Below, in pieces: positions 52,527 through 55,689 of a stretch of DNA of 55,689 nucleotides (position 1 is the first letter of the stretch; the number at the start of each line of letters is the position of its first letter). The notes beneath the pieces are model-generated. The model was not told the origin of the DNA and made no database searches. It saw only the letters and a list, made by a program, of their open reading frames with translations. The translations under genes were made by a program, and so were the position numbers. Source of the DNA: [Phormidium] sp. LEGE 05292 (GTDB lineage: Bacteria; Cyanobacteriota; Cyanobacteriia; Cyanobacteriales; Aerosakkonemataceae); contig NZ_JADEWG010000033.1 in the NCBI RefSeq assembly GCF_015207735.1, positions 1 through 55,689 on the forward strand, written 5' to 3'.

Positions 52527-52683
52527 ACGCAAGTTGCTAGTTACAAGTTTAACTCTTTCTTAGCCCCCCTTATTAAGGGGGGTTGGGGGGATCAAAACCT
52601 AGTAATCACAGCCTTAGATCCCCCCACTACCCCCCTGACTCAAGGGGGAAATTCCGAAATAATTAATAACTAGCAACTTGCGT
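52527..52683. mobile_element. MITE-like element, copy 3 (157 bp)
   Basis: Ends ACGCAAGTTGCTAGTTA and TAACTAGCAACTTGCGT are perfect 17-bp inverted repeats. Both flanks carry TATTA, a clean 5-bp target-site duplication. It is in the same orientation as copy 2 and lies about 115 bases upstream of the lectin-like gene start. Confidence 0.88.
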
Positions 52684-52836
52684 TATTACAGAAATAAAAC
52701 AGGCTAATATCCTGTTTTTCATTCAGAAAATTTTTGGACTATGTGCGATCGTAAATTAAAATATAAAATTTATTTGTAACTATAAACGAAGATGCTATCT
52801 TTAAATTAAAATTAGATAAAGTGCGTCAGACAAGTT
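52684..52836. promoter_or_regulatory. Upstream region of the AAA-WD40 gene
   Basis: This AT-rich stretch of about 150 bases lies between MITE copy 3 and the AAA-WD40 start. It has a GTGCGATCG site and a TGCGTCAGACAAG segment (52822-52834) similar to the repeats at 16892 and 25218. A promoter is expected here but not pinpointed. Confidence 0.35.
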
Positions 52837-55572
52837 ATGAATCTGCAAAGTTCTGACCAGGAATATCAAGTAGGTGGTAGTTTACCAGCGGATGCAACTA
52901 CTTATGTCCGCAGGCAAGCTGATGAGGAATTTTACCAACAATTAATTGCTGGGGAATTCTGTTATGTGCTGAATTCTCGGCAAATGGGTAAGTCTAGTTT
53001 GCGGGTGAGAACGATTAAACGTTTAAGGGAGGAGGGTTTTGCTTGTGCGACTGTGGATATTACTGCGATCGGCACTTCCGACATCACCCCTGAGCAATGG
53101 TATGCTGGAGTTATTGATTATTTAATTAACGATTTTGAACTGTATACTAGTTTTGATTTAGAAGAATGGTGGACGACTCACAGTTTACTTTCTCCTGTAC
53201 AAAAGTTTCGCAAGTTTTTAGGAGAAGTATTACTCAAAAATATAGAGAAAACCATCATTATATTTGTTGATGAAATTGATAGCGTATTAAGTTTACCATT
53301 TAATATCGATGACTTTTTTGCCGTCATTCGCGAATGTTATAATTATCGGGCTGATAATCCTGAATATCGTCGTTTAACCTTTGCTTTGATTGGCGTTGCT
53401 ACACCTGCGGATTTGATTAGCGACCAGCAACGCACACCGTTTAATATTGGTCGGGCAATTGAGTTAACTGGCTTTCAATTAGCGGAAGCACAACCTTTAA
53501 CAGTAGGGTTAGCAAATAAAGCTGAAAATCCCCAAGCGGTGCTTGAAGCGGTATTGTCTTGGACTGGGGGACAACCTTTTTTAACCCAAAAGATTTGTAA
53601 ATTTATTCGTCAATCACCTGATGAAATTACAACGGGTAAAGAACCTGAATCAGTAGCAAACTTGGTACAAAATAATGTGATTGTAAATTGGGAAACTCAG
53701 GATGTACCAGAGCATTTAAAGACAATTAGAGACAGAATTTTCCGCAACGAAAAACGCGCCAGCAGGCTATTAGGAATATACCAACAAATCCTCCAATCCC
53801 AAAGCAATCCCGTAGGACAGGCAAGATGCCTGTCATCCCCAGTCCCCGCAGACGACAGCCCAGAACAAATAGAATTACGCTTAACCGGATTGGTGGTAAA
53901 ACGTAACAGTCAATTGCAAGTTTATAACCGGATTTATCAATCTGTGTTTGACCTAACTTGGGTAAAGAAACAATTAACGAATTTACGCCCTTATGCAGAA
54001 AGTTTTGATGCTTGGCAAGATTCTGGTTATCAAGATGAATCGCGATTGTTGCAGGGACAAGCGTTACTGAATGCTCTAAGTTGGGCGACTGGTAAAAGTT
54101 TGAGCGATTCGGATTACCGTTTTTTAAACTTAAGTCAGGAGTTAAATAACCAAATAATTCAGACGGAATTAGATGCACAGAAGCAGGCTAATCAAATTTT
54201 AGATAAAGCGCGAAAAAAGGCGGGTTGGATCACTGGAATTTCCCTTGGTCTATTGGTTTTTTCCATTGTCGCGGCGCTTATAGTTTTTGAGGAACGGAAA
54301 GCAGTAGAAGTGAGACTGAAAGCTACATCTTCCAGAGAACAACTTGTCTCAGGTCAAGGATTCACAGCATTATTGGAAGCATTGCAGGCAGGACAACAAC
54401 TTAAACAACTGAATAAATTACCTTGGCAAAAGGACGACATTCAGACGCAAGTACTAGTTGCACTGCGACAAACCCTTTATGAAGTGAGACAACACAATAC
54501 TCTATCAGGTCATCAGAGTTATGTTACGGATGTGAGTTGGAGTCCTGACGGTGAAACTCTGGCGACTGCAAGTGGTGACAAGACGGTGAAACTGTGGGAT
54601 AAACAAGGGAAACTGCTGCATACTCTTATAGGTCATCAGGATTCTGTTGGTAGTGTGAGTTGGAGTCCTGATGGTCAAACTCTGGCGACCGGAAGTGATG
54701 ACAAGACAGTGAAACTGTGGAATAAGCAAGGGAAACTGCTGCCTACTCTTATAGGTCATCAGGATTCTGTCACGAGTGTGAGTTGGAGTCCTAACGGTCA
54801 AACTCTGGCGACTGCAAGTGGTGACAAGACAGTGAAGCTATGGAACCTACAAGGGAAACTGCTGCATACTCTTAAAGGTCATCAGGATTCCGTCGATACT
54901 GTCAGCTGGAGTCCTGATGGTCAAACTCTGGCGACTGGAAGTTCTGACAAAACAGTGAAACTGTGGAACCCTCAAGGAAAGTTGCTGCATACTCTTAAAG
55001 GTCATCAGGATTATGTCGATAGTGTGAGTTGGAGTCCTGATGGTCAAACTTTAGCGACTGCAAGTGGAAGTAAAGACAAGACGGTGAAACTGTGGAATCT
55101 TCAAGGGAAACTGCTGCATACTCTCATTGGTCATGAGGCTTATGTCGAAAGTGTGAGTTGGAGTCCTAATGGTCAAACTCTGGCGACTGCAAGTGACGAC
55201 AACACGGTAAAACTGTGGAACAAGCAAGGCAAACTGCTGCAAACCCTCACTGGTCATCAGAGTCCTGTCTGGAATGTGAGTTGGAGTCCTGACGGTGAAA
55301 CTCTGGCGACTGGAAGCGCTGACAAGACGGTGAAACTGTGGAATCTTCAAGGGAAACTACTGCAAACTCTCACTGGTCATCAAGCTTCTGTAAGTAGAGT
55401 GAGTTGGAGTCCTAACGGTCAAACTCTGGCGACTGCAAGTGAGGACAACAAGGTAATACTGTGGTACAAACAAGGGAAACTGCTGCAAACCCTCACTGGT
55501 CATCAGAGTTCTGTCTGGAATGTGAGTTGGAGTCCTGACGGTGAAACTCTGGCGACTGGAAGTGCCACTTGA
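52837..55572 (+). CDS. AAA-like NTPase with WD40 repeats, truncated at the end
   Basis: This 911-residue protein begins with an AAA-35-like NTPase domain (Walker A SRQMGKSS at 47-54, [12 protein letters not shown] as Walker B) in residues 1-400, a helical region, one membrane span near 462-485 ([19 protein letters not shown]), and then WD40 repeats from about 557: eight complete units of about 41 residues ([20 protein letters not shown], [11 protein letters not shown] type) and the start of a ninth. The last one stops at ATGSAT where ADKTVKLW is expected, and the following DNA is unrelated, so the propeller is probably cut short. Such proteins are typical of filamentous cyanobacteria and serve in signalling or defence-like NTPase assemblies. 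Function unknown. Confidence 0.87.
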   Translation: MNLQSSDQEYQVGGSLPADATTYVRRQADEEFYQQLIAGEFCYVLNSRQMGKSSLRVRTIKRLREEGFACATVDITAIGTSDITPEQWYAGVIDYLINDFELYTSFDLEEWWTTHSLLSPVQKFRKFLGEVLLKNIEKTIIIFVDEIDSVLSLPFNIDDFFAVIRECYNYRADNPEYRRLTFALIGVATPADLISDQQRTPFNIGRAIELTGFQLAEAQPLTVGLANKAENPQAVLEAVLSWTGGQPFLTQKICKFIRQSPDEITTGKEPESVANLVQNNVIVNWETQDVPEHLKTIRDRIFRNEKRASRLLGIYQQILQSQSNPVGQARCLSSPVPADDSPEQIELRLTGLVVKRNSQLQVYNRIYQSVFDLTWVKKQLTNLRPYAESFDAWQDSGYQDESRLLQGQALLNALSWATGKSLSDSDYRFLNLSQELNNQIIQTELDAQKQANQILDKARKKAGWITGISLGLLVFSIVAALIVFEERKAVEVRLKATSSREQLVSGQGFTALLEALQAGQQLKQLNKLPWQKDDIQTQVLVALRQTLYEVRQHNTLSGHQSYVTDVSWSPDGETLATASGDKTVKLWDKQGKLLHTLIGHQDSVGSVSWSPDGQTLATGSDDKTVKLWNKQGKLLPTLIGHQDSVTSVSWSPNGQTLATASGDKTVKLWNLQGKLLHTLKGHQDSVDTVSWSPDGQTLATGSSDKTVKLWNPQGKLLHTLKGHQDYVDSVSWSPDGQTLATASGSKDKTVKLWNLQGKLLHTLIGHEAYVESVSWSPNGQTLATASDDNTVKLWNKQGKLLQTLTGHQSPVWNVSWSPDGETLATGSADKTVKLWNLQGKLLQTLTGHQASVSRVSWSPNGQTLATASEDNKVILWYKQGKLLQTLTGHQSSVWNVSWSPDGETLATGSAT
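53810..53842 (+). repeat. CCGTAGGACAGGCA palindrome inside a coding sequence
   Basis: The 33-base element matches 45040-45072 except that the centre is inverted (AAGAT instead of ATCTT) and one base differs near the end. It encodes [14 protein letters not shown], an in-frame insertion-like segment at about residues 324-337 of the AAA-WD40 protein. Confidence 0.75.
54508..55572 (+). repeat. Tandem 123-bp WD40-coding repeats
   Basis: Eight full units of about 123 bases plus a partial ninth share very high DNA identity (GGTCATCAG, GTGAGTTGGAGTCCT, AAACTCTGGCGACT and so on recur in each). One unit carries an extra GGAAGTAAA-type insertion (near 55065-55075). Confidence 0.85.
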
Positions 55573-55689
55573 AAGAAAAAATGGCACTAGCCTAGAAGGA
55601 TAAAATGGCACTCAAGAAGCCGAGGATAGTAATTCCTTCGTTCCAATAAGAAAGCCATTACAAAGTAGCTAGAATCATAAAACGGCACA
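55562..55689. mobile_element. Possible end of a mobile element, cut by the window edge
   Basis: From GTGCCACTTGAAAG at 55562 the sequence stops matching the WD40 repeat. A TGGCAC motif recurs at 55582 and 55606 in forward orientation, GTGCCA at 55562 is its inverse, and CGGCACA ends the window. Multiple spaced copies of a short motif at a boundary resemble the ends of IS21- or Tn7-like elements, but no transposase is visible before the window ends. Confidence is low. Confidence 0.4.

Noticed and set aside
53726-55611. Minus-strand frames over the AAA-WD40 gene (RTPTHT repeats)
   Set aside because: They follow the 123-bp repeat periodicity of the real gene on the opposite strand.

Overview
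The window is chromosomal DNA of a cyanobacterium, probably a filamentous one. The evidence is the very frequent GCGATCGC (HIP1) octamer in genes and gaps, AT-rich coding, heptameric short tandem repeats (GGTAGTT, GGCAGAA, GGGGACT types), many palindromic intergenic repeats, a serine/threonine kinase-histidine kinase fusion of about 1,840 residues, an AAA-WD40 protein, and housekeeping genes such as dapL and an aspartate-type hemB. I saw no rRNA, tRNA or CRISPR array.

Region 1 (1-4.8 kb) has a starch-binding/SGNH hydrolase/DUF1796 fusion, then an orphan antitoxin-like gene, a DUF4258-YgiT zinc-finger pair of toxin-antitoxin type, and an OLD-family ATPase-TOPRIM protein. Region 2 (4.8-18.6 kb) is mostly metabolic: a malonyl-CoA-synthetase-like ligase, rubrerythrin, a membrane-tethered GTPase, an ArsC/Spx-like protein, a tightly coupled GT28 glycosyltransferase-GH1 glycosidase pair, a non-canonical kaiC-kaiB pair, a 5-formyl-THF cyclo-ligase relative, a glycosyltransferase, a small membrane protein candidate and dapL.

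Region 3 (18.6-22 kb) looks like a small defence/toxin-antitoxin island: an AAA-DUF4435 fusion resembling a merged PARIS system, a vapC remnant, two antitoxin genes that share a duplicated 171-bp front half, and a PIN toxin. Region 4 (22-32 kb) carries a sulfide:quinone oxidoreductase-like flavoprotein, a DUF4336 protein, a fasciclin protein, a secreted unknown and the giant multi-domain kinase.

Region 5 (32-41 kb) encodes a complete BMP-type (nucleoside-like) ABC importer whose second permease is separated from the other three genes by a coiled-coil gene and a TPR gene on the opposite strand. Region 6 (41-47.3 kb) holds an aldo/keto reductase, an AI-2E permease, a secreted unknown, hemB behind a Fur-box-like palindrome, a collapsed sufE remnant and a CobW-type GTPase.

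Region 7 (47.3-55.7 kb) is a MacAB-type efflux operon whose adaptor has matched 3+3 repeats of 26 residues, a cyanovirin-N-like secreted lectin gene bracketed by two copies of a 156-bp MITE, and an AAA-WD40 protein that ends mid-repeat where a possible mobile-element end begins. The three full MITE copies (6.4, 51.8 and 52.5 kb) show terminal inverted repeats and TA-rich target duplications. All functions are read from sequence alone; no database search was run.
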